Part shown: one piece after another, positions 43,022 to 50,897 of the stretch
Layout: each line of letters starts with the position of its first letter
How positions within the stretch are numbered: the first letter of the stretch is position 1
From: Verrucomicrobiaceae bacterium
Lineage (GTDB): Bacteria > Verrucomicrobiota > Verrucomicrobiia > Verrucomicrobiales > Verrucomicrobiaceae
DNA length: 64,000 nucleotides
Direction: 5' to 3'
Assembly: GCA_024232965.1 (NCBI GenBank)
Contig: JACKQF010000003.1
Location: 806,001-870,000 of the forward strand
Translations under genes and position numbers: made by a program
The notes under the pieces: generated by a model
What the model saw: only the letters and a program-made list of their open reading frames with translations
What the model was told of the DNA's origin: nothing
Database searches by the model: none

Positions 43022-43717
43022 ATGCCTGCCTACATGACGCTTCTCATTTTCGCTGCTGCCCTCGTTTTCGGGCTCTGGCTGCCGTGGTATCTGAAAAAGC
43101 AAAAGCAACAGTGGCGCAAAGGGATGGATGCCCTTCAAGACCGCTACCGGTGGATCATCGAAGACATCAAGCTGCCCGCTTTCGGCATCGCCTCAAGTCG
43201 CTTTACGGTGCGGGACGCTGCCGATCGGTGGCGGGTAGAGAGCCGATTTCTGTCGGGCACCAACATCTCTGGAAGCACGGCAGGACAGCAGGTGGAGTTC
43301 CGAACAAGCTACTCGAAGGCCGAGGGCGGAACTTTGGTGATTGGGCCACCGATGCCGAAAGTCGATCTTGGGTTCATGTCGTCAATGATGGGGATGCTGG
43401 TGGTGAAGTTTCTGGCAAAGGTATCGGGATTGCCGGAAGCAGATCTGAATGGGCTGAGGATGATCGAGACCACCGCACCTTTATCGGTGCTGGCGACTCC
43501 TGGGGCGGAGCACTGGGTGAAACCCGAGGTCATGGTGTCGGCTTGTGAGACCTGGACGGTGAAGTATCCAGGGGAGAAGATGCACCCCATTTTGATCTTG
43601 GGAGGAGGGGAGTTGCGCGTGCGCTTGCGTCAGGGGCTGCGTGATCCCGAGCAGATTGAGGCCTTTGTGCTGCTGTGCTTGGGAGTGAAAAAGGCTGTCG
43701 GAGAAGGCGAATCTTGA
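43022..43717 (+). CDS. Membrane-anchored protein of unknown function, last gene of the run
   Basis: The 231-residue protein has one N-terminal transmembrane helix (about 4-22) with a basic cytoplasmic flank (KKQKQQWRK), then a soluble part with beta strands (RFTVRDAADRWRVESRF, VEFRTSYSKAEGGTLVIGPP) and a Met/Gly-rich stretch (LGFMSSMMGMLVV). No family recognised. It starts 14 bases after the multi-helix protein and closes the same-strand run that began with the sigma factor; a 206-base gap with no gene follows. Confidence 0.6.
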   Translation: MPAYMTLLIFAAALVFGLWLPWYLKKQKQQWRKGMDALQDRYRWIIEDIKLPAFGIASSRFTVRDAADRWRVESRFLSGTNISGSTAGQQVEFRTSYSKAEGGTLVIGPPMPKVDLGFMSSMMGMLVVKFLAKVSGLPEADLNGLRMIETTAPLSVLATPGAEHWVKPEVMVSACETWTVKYPGEKMHPILILGGGELRVRLRQGLRDPEQIEAFVLLCLGVKKAVGEGES

Positions 43718-43923
43718 GGTGAGCGCCGTGAGAAGAGGTGGTGGAACCCACGGAAACGCGTCCTGGCCTTTGCCCATGGGTTAACATCCCAGTCTGGCGT
43801 GGGCGGTATTGAACGCCAAGCCCCAGTGCCAGACGTAGTTGGCTCGGTCACACGATTCTTGCTGGTCAAGGTCGGGTAGATCATGCAGAGTACCCGCCGT
43901 TAACTTTTTGCTTCTTCTTGTGC

Positions 43924-44835
43924 ATGAACTTCTTTGATCGATGGTTTGATAAGGCAATGACCGGTTTTGCGATGCCTGCATACGATGATGGTTCGTTTGG
44001 ACGGCGGTACGCATCCAGGCAGTCTTCTCGGCCTGGGGTAGGCTGCAATCCTCGGCTGGTGATGGCGCTCTTGTTTATTGGCGGGACGCTGATCTATCAT
44101 TGGATGAGCACCACGACCTACACGAACCCATTCACGGGGCGTGTTCAAAAACTGGCCATTGCGGATCCGAAAGAGGAAGTGGCAATGGGGTTGCAATCGA
44201 TGCGCGAGATGGCGAGGGAGTTTGGCGGGGAAATAACTGGCACCCGTGAGGCTGCCTACGTGGACAAAGTCGGGGCGAGGCTGTTGGAGACGACGGCAGT
44301 GAAGGAGACTCCGTACGAGTTTGATTTCCATTTGCTGGCGGATTCACGCACGATCAATGCCTTCGCGCTGCCGGGTGGGCAGGTGTTCATCACCAAGGCG
44401 CTCTTCGATTTGCTAGAGTCTGAAGATCAGTTGGCCGGTGTCCTTGGGCATGAGATCGGTCATGTCGTGGGCCGCCACTCCAACGAGCAGATGGCTCAGG
44501 GGCGCTTGTGGCAGGGCCTAGCGAATGGGGTGGGGATCTTGCTTTCGGATGGCAGTAGCAACGCGGGTGCACAAGTGGCTCAATATGTCGCCCAGATGAA
44601 GGTGATGAGCTTTGGGCGCAATGATGAATTGGAGTCCGATAAGCTGGGGGTCAAGTTCTTGATCGAGGCTGGCTATGACCCTGAGGCATTGATCGGAGTG
44701 ATGGAGATCCTGGCAAAATCGGCGGGCGGTGCAAAACAGCCCGAGTTCATGAGCACGCACCCAAATCCCGAGAACAGGATCGAACGCATCCGGGAGGAGA
44801 TCGGAAAGGTTCGCGGCGAGCTAGCACCGCGATAG
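43924..44835 (+). CDS. M48-family metallopeptidase (membrane-anchored)
   Basis: The 303-residue protein has one transmembrane helix (about 43-58) and an M48 protease domain: zinc motif HEIGH at about 176-180 and the third-ligand ELESDKLG motif near 236-242, with a conserved ISTHP-like MSTHPNPENRIERI near the end. M48 proteases of this short, signal-anchored kind act in the periplasm in envelope quality control (BepA/YcaL-like). TTG 43918 is an alternative start. It stands 206 bases after the exported-protein run and is separate from it. Confidence 0.9.
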   Translation: MNFFDRWFDKAMTGFAMPAYDDGSFGRRYASRQSSRPGVGCNPRLVMALLFIGGTLIYHWMSTTTYTNPFTGRVQKLAIADPKEEVAMGLQSMREMAREFGGEITGTREAAYVDKVGARLLETTAVKETPYEFDFHLLADSRTINAFALPGGQVFITKALFDLLESEDQLAGVLGHEIGHVVGRHSNEQMAQGRLWQGLANGVGILLSDGSSNAGAQVAQYVAQMKVMSFGRNDELESDKLGVKFLIEAGYDPEALIGVMEILAKSAGGAKQPEFMSTHPNPENRIERIREEIGKVRGELAPR

Positions 44836-44883
44836 TTCTGCATCTGCACTCGCTTTTGCGGCGCGGTCGGCAGTTGCGGTCAC

Positions 44884-44926
44884 AAAAAAACTCCAGCAGT
44901 TGCGGGTTGGTCGCGACTACTGGAGT
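44884..44926 (-). terminator. Rho-independent terminator after the Gfo/Idh/MocA gene
   Basis: The arms ACTCCAGCAGTTGCG and CGCGACTACTGGAGT pair with two mismatches and, read on the minus strand, are followed by a run of seven T. The structure lies about 34 bases after the oxidoreductase stop codon. Confidence 0.8.
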
Positions 44927-44959
44927 TGGGGATTGTGCGACGGGACGCGTCGTCAGACG

Positions 44960-46273
44960 TCACACAAACTTGGTTTCGCCGGGGAGCGGCATCGGAGTCG
45001 GGGTGAAGCTATCGCCCCACTTCAAATTGTCGGGGGCAAGGTCCTGCTGGGATTCCAGCATCTGCTGCCAGGTGAGGCGCTGTCCAGTGTAAGCGGCTTC
45101 ACGTCCCATGATGCCGACCAGAGTGGAGAGCATCATGCGGTCGCCATTGTTGATGACCTCGCCTTTGCGGATCGACGCAAAGAGTGCCTCGTGCTCCAGG
45201 TCATACATGTTCTTTTCTTCGCCACGGAAGCGCCAGCGCTGCTCACCTTCAATGATTGGGGATGAGCCCTTGCCGATGGTAAGGGTACCTTTGGAGCCTT
45301 TGATCAAATCGAGCGTGCCACTGAAGCAACCCTTGATCTGGCGGGAGCCGAGGTGGCAGAGGACGTTGTTATCCCACTCGTAGGCGGCGTGGAAATGGTC
45401 GAAAATATTGCCTGACTCAGCAGCGATCTGGCGGCCACCGGTGCCCATGCAGGCGATCGGTGGCTTGTCTCCCATGGCCCAGCAGATTTTGTCGATGCTG
45501 TGCACGGCCTGTTCGACGATGCTATCACCACCCAGCCAGGAGAAATTGTACCAGTTGCGCAGCTGCCACTCCACATCGCTCCATTTCGGATCACGGGCGC
45601 TATCGGCCGGCATTGGTTTGACGGGGCCGGTGTAGTAGGTTGCAAAGATGCTGGTGATATCACCGATGGCACCGTCTTGCAGGCGTTTAAACGCCTCAAG
45701 GCGTGAGGTGCTGTAGCGCCAGCAAAAGCCTGCGACGAGATTCAGCTTCTTCTGTTTGGCCTTTTCGACAGCTGCCTGCGCCATGCGGTAGCCGACGGCG
45801 TCCACGGCCATGGGCTTTTCGCAGAAGATGTGTTTACCCGCTTCAACGGCAGCGGTGAGGTGCATGGGGCGGAAGCCAGGAGGTGTGGCCAGGAGGACGA
45901 CATCAACTCCGCAGTCAAGCAATTGCTTGTAGGCATCGAGGCCGACGAAACGTTTGTCTGGGGTGACCTTAACACGGTCCGCGAATTTTTCGCTGAGGCC
46001 CTGGATCGTGGCATCAATTTGGGTATCGAGGATGTCTGCGACGGCGACAAGGTGGCTATTGTAGTCTGCGCCGAGAGCTTGAGCGGCGGCACCGGTGCCA
46101 CGTCCACCACAGCCGATCAGACCGATTCTGAGTGTCTCCGCAGAGTCTGCCTTGGCTGCGGCGCGCTGCGTGTCTGCGGCCGTCAGAATGGCAGGTGCAG
46201 CAAGCAGTCCGCTGCCTCCGATCTGCATGAAATGGCGGCGCGAGAATGGACTTGTGGGGGGCGATTCGTTCAT
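44960..46273 (-). CDS. Tat-exported Gfo/Idh/MocA family oxidoreductase
   Basis: The 437-residue protein begins with a twin-arginine signal (SRRHFMQIGGSGLLAAP), then the NAD(P)-binding IGLIGCGGRGTGAAA, the catalytic-region CEKPMAVD and the C-terminal alpha/beta domain. Tat-exported Gfo/Idh/MocA proteins are frequent in PVC bacteria, where they are thought to act on sugars or cyclitols outside the cytoplasm. I use ATG 46273 because it begins the Tat signal. A terminator follows, so it appears to be monocistronic. Substrate unknown. Confidence 0.9.
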   Translation of the reverse strand: MNESPPTSPFSRRHFMQIGGSGLLAAPAILTAADTQRAAAKADSAETLRIGLIGCGGRGTGAAAQALGADYNSHLVAVADILDTQIDATIQGLSEKFADRVKVTPDKRFVGLDAYKQLLDCGVDVVLLATPPGFRPMHLTAAVEAGKHIFCEKPMAVDAVGYRMAQAAVEKAKQKKLNLVAGFCWRYSTSRLEAFKRLQDGAIGDITSIFATYYTGPVKPMPADSARDPKWSDVEWQLRNWYNFSWLGGDSIVEQAVHSIDKICWAMGDKPPIACMGTGGRQIAAESGNIFDHFHAAYEWDNNVLCHLGSRQIKGCFSGTLDLIKGSKGTLTIGKGSSPIIEGEQRWRFRGEEKNMYDLEHEALFASIRKGEVINNGDRMMLSTLVGIMGREAAYTGQRLTWQQMLESQQDLAPDNLKWGDSFTPTPMPLPGETKFV

Positions 46274-46391
46274 AGGTTGGAGGAAGTCTGAGTGAATGAA
46301 TCGTGGAAAGCAAGACTGGTCTTTCAAAGAGGATCGGCGCAGCGCTGAAGGAACGATTGACGACGGGAGGAACCCGACCGTTAATCACCCC

Positions 46392-47318
46392 ATGGCCAAG
46401 GACGAAGCAAGCGCAACGATGGCGGTATTTTTTGACCTCGAGAATATCGTGGTGGGTGTGCGCAAGGCGGATTACCCAAAATTTGATATCCGCAAGGTGA
46501 TCGACCGATTGCTGACGAAGGGTCACATCGTGGTGAAGAAGGCTTACTGCGACTGGGGACGCTTTGCGGAATTTAAGCGGCCGCTGCATGAGACTGCCTT
46601 TGAACTGATCGAGGTGCCGTCCTTGAGTCAATCGGGGAAGAACTCCGCCGATATCCGCATGGTCGTGGATGCGCTGGATCTTTGCTACACCAAGCAGCAT
46701 GTGGACACCTTTGTGGTGCTGAGCGGTGACTCCGACTTCTCGCCATTGGTAAGTAAGTTACGGGAGAACGCGAAGACGGTGATCGGTGTGGGCGTGAAGG
46801 ATTCGTCGTCCGCACTGTTCATCAGTAACTGCGATGAATTCATCTATTACGACGATCTCGTCCGGTCTGAGGTGGGGAACGCGCCTGCCAAGAAGAAGGT
46901 AGAGAAGTCTGACAAAGCTGAGAAGGGTGAAAAAGGCGGCAAACCGGACGCCACCAAGGCTGCTGCGCCAGCTGGTGGTGTGCCGAAGAAGCTGGACCCA
47001 ACTCAGGCGCTGGAGCGCATGAAGGAGGTGGTGGAGGCCCTGGCAGAGGAGCGCGGGGATGCGGCCATTGATCCATCTCTGATCAAGGAGATGATGAAGC
47101 GTCGCGATCCAGGCTTCAACGAACGGGCGTTCGGTTTCAAGGTATTCAGTGGTTTGCTGGTAGAGGCCGCAAAGCGCGACATGATCATCGTGGAGCGGCA
47201 GCGGAGCGGCGGGATTTTTGTCCGCGCCAAGGACGCTAGCGAGCAAGCCGCTGCAGAGGCGGAGACTGATGTCCCACCCGCTGAGGTCGATCTGGATGAC
47301 GACGACATCCCATTTTGA
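46392..47318 (+). CDS. NYN-domain ribonuclease-like protein with C-terminal OST-HTH/LOTUS domain
   Basis: The 308-residue protein has a NYN (LabA/DUF88) nuclease domain with the acidic residues FFDLEN (Asp15) and SGDSDFSPLV near 111-120, a Lys/Glu-rich linker (about 165-195), and a C-terminal OST-HTH/LOTUS-type domain (about 205-290: ERMKEVVEALAEERG, PGFNERAFGFKVFSGLL, RSGGIFVRAK). NYN domains cut RNA and LOTUS domains bind RNA, often G-quadruplexes. I start at ATG 46392; the frame is open to 46296 in the intergenic region. Likely cytoplasmic RNA metabolism, target unknown. Confidence 0.85.
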   Translation: MAKDEASATMAVFFDLENIVVGVRKADYPKFDIRKVIDRLLTKGHIVVKKAYCDWGRFAEFKRPLHETAFELIEVPSLSQSGKNSADIRMVVDALDLCYTKQHVDTFVVLSGDSDFSPLVSKLRENAKTVIGVGVKDSSSALFISNCDEFIYYDDLVRSEVGNAPAKKKVEKSDKAEKGEKGGKPDATKAAAPAGGVPKKLDPTQALERMKEVVEALAEERGDAAIDPSLIKEMMKRRDPGFNERAFGFKVFSGLLVEAAKRDMIIVERQRSGGIFVRAKDASEQAAAEAETDVPPAEVDLDDDDIPF

Positions 47319-47327
47319 GATGTCCCT

Positions 47328-48275
47328 TTATCTTTCGCCGAGCCAGAGCATCTGACCCGCGACAGCTTGACCTGGCGCTCCCTGGACGACGACGCCTAAT
47401 TCTCGGGTGGTGTCGCCTGCTTGGGCGATGCAAAGGATTCGGCGGGTGGTGCTGGTGACCGAAAGGATGCTGGAGAGCTGCTGGGGATTGTTCGTGGAAG
47501 TGCCGAGTAGGCTGAGCGCCGTTTGAATGTCGGCAATGGGCGCGTCATCTTTGGTGTTGGGGATGCCGTCACGACCAAGGCGTCGAGCGCGGAGACGCTC
47601 GCACATCATGATGTCTGCGCCAGTCACTGCGGAGAGAACCTCCGGGGCGGCCTCATTGACGTCGAGGACGCCGCTGGCATAGACACTGAACCAGTTGCGC
47701 CAGTTTGGGTATAGGCGCTCCACATCCTGCATACCCTTGACCAGCGACATTTCTTCAATGGACCGGAACGGTCGGTTAAATGGCATGTCTTTGCGGCCGT
47801 AGGCGCGTTGTTCGGCACCGGGGTTTTGCACGGCGTTGTCAGGATCCACCCAGTCGATGAGATAGTTGATCAGGGCATCCTGCTGCAAGAGATCGAGTCC
47901 CCAGTAGCGGAAGACGCGACGCAGGGTGTCCCGATCCTGGCGCTCTAAGAGCACGTTGGGATTCAATCGACCGTCTTCGCCGACGATGGTGACTTTGTAG
48001 CCTTCACCCGGGGCGATTTCGCGGAAGAGTATGGGATCGTCCGGCTTAACGTCTGGATGCAAGGCAAGCGCCAGTCCGCTCTCCGCCAAGAGCCGCGCGC
48101 GAAAAATCTGACGCCGGGTGCCGGACATCTCGATGTCGGGCGTTAGCAGAGTGCTGACGCTGCCCACGAGGATGATCAACAGAGCAATCACCCACAGCAC
48201 CGCCAGCAATGCCGCGCCTTGGCGGCGTGGCCTGCATTGGGTTGATGAGGGGCGTGTTCGCATCTTGGGGATCAT
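47328..48275 (-). CDS. gspK: Type II secretion pseudopilin GspK
   Basis: The 315-residue protein starts with a basic segment and a hydrophobic pseudopilin helix (RQGAALLAVLWVIALLIIL, about 19-37) without the usual Phe at +1, as is common in GspK, and has the GspK body (PEVLSAVTGADIMMCERL-type helix-hairpin region). GspK caps the pseudopilus with GspI and GspJ. It is last in the minus-strand cluster and overlaps GspJ by ATGA. Confidence 0.85.
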   Translation of the reverse strand: MIPKMRTRPSSTQCRPRRQGAALLAVLWVIALLIILVGSVSTLLTPDIEMSGTRRQIFRARLLAESGLALALHPDVKPDDPILFREIAPGEGYKVTIVGEDGRLNPNVLLERQDRDTLRRVFRYWGLDLLQQDALINYLIDWVDPDNAVQNPGAEQRAYGRKDMPFNRPFRSIEEMSLVKGMQDVERLYPNWRNWFSVYASGVLDVNEAAPEVLSAVTGADIMMCERLRARRLGRDGIPNTKDDAPIADIQTALSLLGTSTNNPQQLSSILSVTSTTRRILCIAQAGDTTRELGVVVQGAPGQAVAGQMLWLGER

Positions 48276-49018
48276 TGTTGCGCGGGAGAGGGTGTGCCTA
48301 GCGGTTGTCCGCCAACGGGAGGGATTCCACCAGGAGCACCTCCAGGGATGCCGCTCGGAGCGCCCGCGCCTGGCAGGGTAGGGAGAAGGGGGGGAATCCA
48401 GAACACGGCACGAGTCTCTTCGCCATCGCCGAGTTTCAGCTTCATTTCTGCCAAAAGCGGGCGGCGGGCATCGCGCCAGTTATTTTCCCAGCGGCTGCTC
48501 TGGCCGTCAAAGACTCGCCATTCAAACTGGCGGACGTTTTCCACCAAGGGAAAGATGGGCTGATCGTTCGCATACCGAACGGGCTGCCCGCTGCGGAGGC
48601 TTTGGGTTTGCTGCGGATCAAGGAGTCGCAAAGAAATGCGCAGGAGACCACCGGGACGTTGCTCAGCAAAGACATCAATACTGCTGTCTGGTGGCAGTGG
48701 TCCGGCGGGCGAGAAGCTTGTGCCTGCGTTGACGAAATTGAGGGTGGGCATGTAGCTGCCGCCAGACGATTGAACGATGAGGCGCATCTCTGCTTCGGGC
48801 GGAAGATTGCGGAAGGAGCGCCGCAGGAATTCCAAGAAATTCTGGCGCATCACCGCCTGACCCTGTGTGGAGACGATGTCGTTGCTGAGGTCCAAGGTTC
48901 CGTTGGCGGCACCAAAAACCCCAGCGAAGAGCAGGGCCATGATCGCCAGGGCAATCATCATCTCCATCAGCGTGAATCCACGCTGTACGATGCTTGATGA
49001 TGGCGGATAGGCGTTCAT
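48272..49018 (-). CDS. gspJ: Type II secretion pseudopilin GspJ
   Basis: The 248-residue protein carries the type III signal QRGFTLMEMMIALAIM: cleavage after Gly14, Phe+1, Glu+5 (Glu19). The remainder has GspJ-type stretches (VENVRQFEWRVFDGQSSRWENNW). A Pro/Gly-rich tail of about 35 residues at the C-terminus is unusual. ATG 49018 is chosen for the prepilin leader. Overlaps GspI (4 bases) and GspK (4 bases). Confidence 0.85.
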   Translation of the reverse strand: MNAYPPSSSIVQRGFTLMEMMIALAIMALLFAGVFGAANGTLDLSNDIVSTQGQAVMRQNFLEFLRRSFRNLPPEAEMRLIVQSSGGSYMPTLNFVNAGTSFSPAGPLPPDSSIDVFAEQRPGGLLRISLRLLDPQQTQSLRSGQPVRYANDQPIFPLVENVRQFEWRVFDGQSSRWENNWRDARRPLLAEMKLKLGDGEETRAVFWIPPLLPTLPGAGAPSGIPGGAPGGIPPVGGQPLGTPSPAQQ

Positions 49019-49440
49019 TGGACGGGCAGAAGGGAACCAGCGTAGCGCAGCACTTCGGCATCGACGGTCAAGGGATCGCCCGTGGACTTCCATTGGCCAC
49101 GGACCTTGATGCGAAATAGGCCCTGAAGTTCGCGGTTCTCCTGATTGCGGATGTCACGGACGGGTTGGACGGAGACGTGATAAGAGATGCCATCGGTGCC
49201 CGCCTTGATGTCTTGTTCCACCTGCTGGAGTTGGGGAACCTTTGAGTATTCATCGATCAGAGACTCGACGGTAAGTTCCATCTGCCGGATTTGCCTGCCA
49301 TCCAGGACGGCCTCCGCTAATTGATTCAATGCCCCCACCAAGGCAGTCCCCGCAATCCCAAACACAGCCACCGCCAGCAAGACCTCAAGAAGGGTCATGC
49401 CTCGGCGGGCGGATTGGGGGCCTGTGGATTGCGCAATCAT
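49015..49440 (-). CDS. gspI: Type II secretion pseudopilin GspI
   Basis: The 141-residue minor pseudopilin has RRGMTLLEVLLAVAVFGIAG with cleavage after Gly14 and Glu19 at +5. Short overlaps with both neighbours (4 bases each) show translational coupling. GspI nucleates the pseudopilus tip together with J and K. Length is typical. Confidence 0.85.
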   Translation of the reverse strand: MIAQSTGPQSARRGMTLLEVLLAVAVFGIAGTALVGALNQLAEAVLDGRQIRQMELTVESLIDEYSKVPQLQQVEQDIKAGTDGISYHVSVQPVRDIRNQENRELQGLFRIKVRGQWKSTGDPLTVDAEVLRYAGSLLPVQ

Positions 49441-49886
49441 TGTTCCAGAGAAAGGTCGTCCTCGGTTCCCTCTTTCAGATCTGGCCCGTTTGAGTGGATA
49501 GCAATAATGCCCTTTTCGGGGTCAACCAAGCGATAGACATAGGGTGTGCCCCATGGATCGATGAGGGAATCCATTTTCACGAGTGATTTCCAAGTTAGGG
49601 GGAGTGGAGGTAATGTTGGCTTGGTAGCAAGAGCGCTCAAGCCTTGCTCCGTGGTTGGATATGAGCCCCCCAGAGCTTTGAACGCGTGAACTGCCGTGTA
49701 TAGCGTGGACAATTGGGGGCGTACCGAAGCTTCGTAGGGCACTACGCAGAAATAGCGGCTGGGCCAAAACGCAATAGCGGTGAAGGTGAAGCCCGCAAGC
49801 AGGACAACGGCGGTACGGCCAATCTCAGTGCGGTCAAGCAATGAGTGGCTGCCATGGCTTGCGCCGATGTTCCCGCTTTCATTCAT
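49437..49886 (-). CDS. GspG-like protein lacking a prepilin peptidase site
   Basis: The 149-residue protein matches GspG in its C-terminal half: FKALGGSYPTTEQGLSAL, the SLIDPWGTPYVYRL motif, and a final acidic GPDLKEGTEDDLSL that in GspG binds calcium. The N-terminus, however, has only a plain transmembrane helix (about 24-42) preceded by RTEIGRTAVV, with no GFTLxE processing site. It overlaps GspH by 8 bases and GspI by 4. The frame is open upstream to 50006 but inside gspH. A membrane-tethered GspG paralog rather than a processed pseudopilin is the simplest reading. Confidence 0.75.
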   Translation of the reverse strand: MNESGNIGASHGSHSLLDRTEIGRTAVVLLAGFTFTAIAFWPSRYFCVVPYEASVRPQLSTLYTAVHAFKALGGSYPTTEQGLSALATKPTLPPLPLTWKSLVKMDSLIDPWGTPYVYRLVDPEKGIIAIHSNGPDLKEGTEDDLSLEQ

Positions 49887-50364
49887 TCCCAATAGGAGTG
49901 CCGGTGAGCGCGTTGAAGTTGATCTCCCGGGATGCGGATGGGCTTTCGAGGCGGACTCGGATGGGCTCGCAGAGACCTTGCCCGGAGAAGGTCCAGAGGT
50001 TGCCATCAGCGGGCACCCAGTCCTTGGCCCGGAAGCGTAGGATCTCCATTTTCAGGCCGTCGGGCAGGGTATAGCTGCCGGCGAGGACGCCTTGACCGCC
50101 GACAACCCCAAAGCCGGACTTATCAAACTGGATCGTCATTTGGTGTCCTAATACCGTTGCGGCGTCCAGGGTTTGCTTTGCCATGACGATGAGCTGATCC
50201 CCGGCGTCTTCGACTTTATCTCGACCGAGCGAATCAAAGTTGAAAACGGCCAAACCGATCACCAGCGCCATGATCGCCAGCACAGCGATGATCTCAAGCA
50301 GTGTGAAGCCTGCCCGATGAATTCGCGGGTGCGGAGCGATGGTGGAGCGGTTCACGGCTGGCAA
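49879..50364 (-). CDS. gspH: Type II secretion pseudopilin GspH
   Basis: The 161-residue protein has the prepilin leader RAGFTLLEIIAVLAIM with cleavage after Gly19 and Glu24 at +5, and a GspH-like beta-rich C-terminus (MTIQFDKSGFGVVGG). Together with the GspG gene 10 bases upstream and the overlapping G-like gene downstream it forms the pseudopilin part of a type II secretion system. Confidence 0.8.
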   Translation of the reverse strand: MPAVNRSTIAPHPRIHRAGFTLLEIIAVLAIMALVIGLAVFNFDSLGRDKVEDAGDQLIVMAKQTLDAATVLGHQMTIQFDKSGFGVVGGQGVLAGSYTLPDGLKMEILRFRAKDWVPADGNLWTFSGQGLCEPIRVRLESPSASREINFNALTGTPIGNE

Positions 50365-50374
50365 CCTGTGCGGA

Positions 50375-50809
50375 TCACTTCAGCACGACGTCGTCATCAG
50401 TGCCTTCTTTTTTGTCCTGGCCAATGGACATCAGGTCAAAGCCAGTCGGATTGATGCGACCTGGATTGCGATAGACATAAGGACTGCCCCATGGATCGAT
50501 GATGCCTTCTGGCTTGATGAGACTCTTCCACATGCGCGGCTGCGGAGCACCGGATGGGCGCTCAACAAGGGCCTTGAGCCCTTGCGCCTCGGAAGGGTAG
50601 GTGCCGCCGAGCGTGCGATACTGGAAGAGAGCGGTCTTAATGGTGCTCATCTGCGCGTTGGCGGCCCCCATTTCAGCGCCACCCATAACATCACCGAGTG
50701 TTCCCGCACCGATGGCGACGAGAAGGGCGATGATGCCGAGCACGAGCATCATTTCCATGAGGGTGAAGCCTTTGGCGGCTGTTCGACGGATGGTGTGGAT
50801 CATTTTCAT
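50375..50809 (-). CDS. gspG: Type II secretion major pseudopilin GspG
   Basis: The 144-residue protein has leader AAKGFTLMEMMLVLGIIAL (cleavage after Gly14, Glu19 at +5), ALFQYRTLGGTYPSEAQGLKALV, the IIDPWGSPYVYRNPG motif and a C-terminal acidic GQDKKEGTDDD that forms the calcium site of major pseudopilins. It is the canonical G of the cluster, in contrast to its neighbour at 49437. The gene follows gspF after 88 bases and precedes gspH by 10. Confidence 0.92.
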   Translation of the reverse strand: MKMIHTIRRTAAKGFTLMEMMLVLGIIALLVAIGAGTLGDVMGGAEMGAANAQMSTIKTALFQYRTLGGTYPSEAQGLKALVERPSGAPQPRMWKSLIKPEGIIDPWGSPYVYRNPGRINPTGFDLMSIGQDKKEGTDDDVVLK

Positions 50810-50897
50810 GGTTTGGAGTGGGTTTTGTTGGGTAAAAAAGTATGGATTCAGTGGGGTTCGACAACGTGGAGTCGGGGGAGACTCAAAACTAGATGTT

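Noticed and set aside
43718..43923. Possible gene remnant on the minus strand
   Set aside because: A short frame gives a peptide ending in WHWGLAFNTAHARLGC, which hints at a decayed gene, but I could not place it in any family. I see no gene in this gap.
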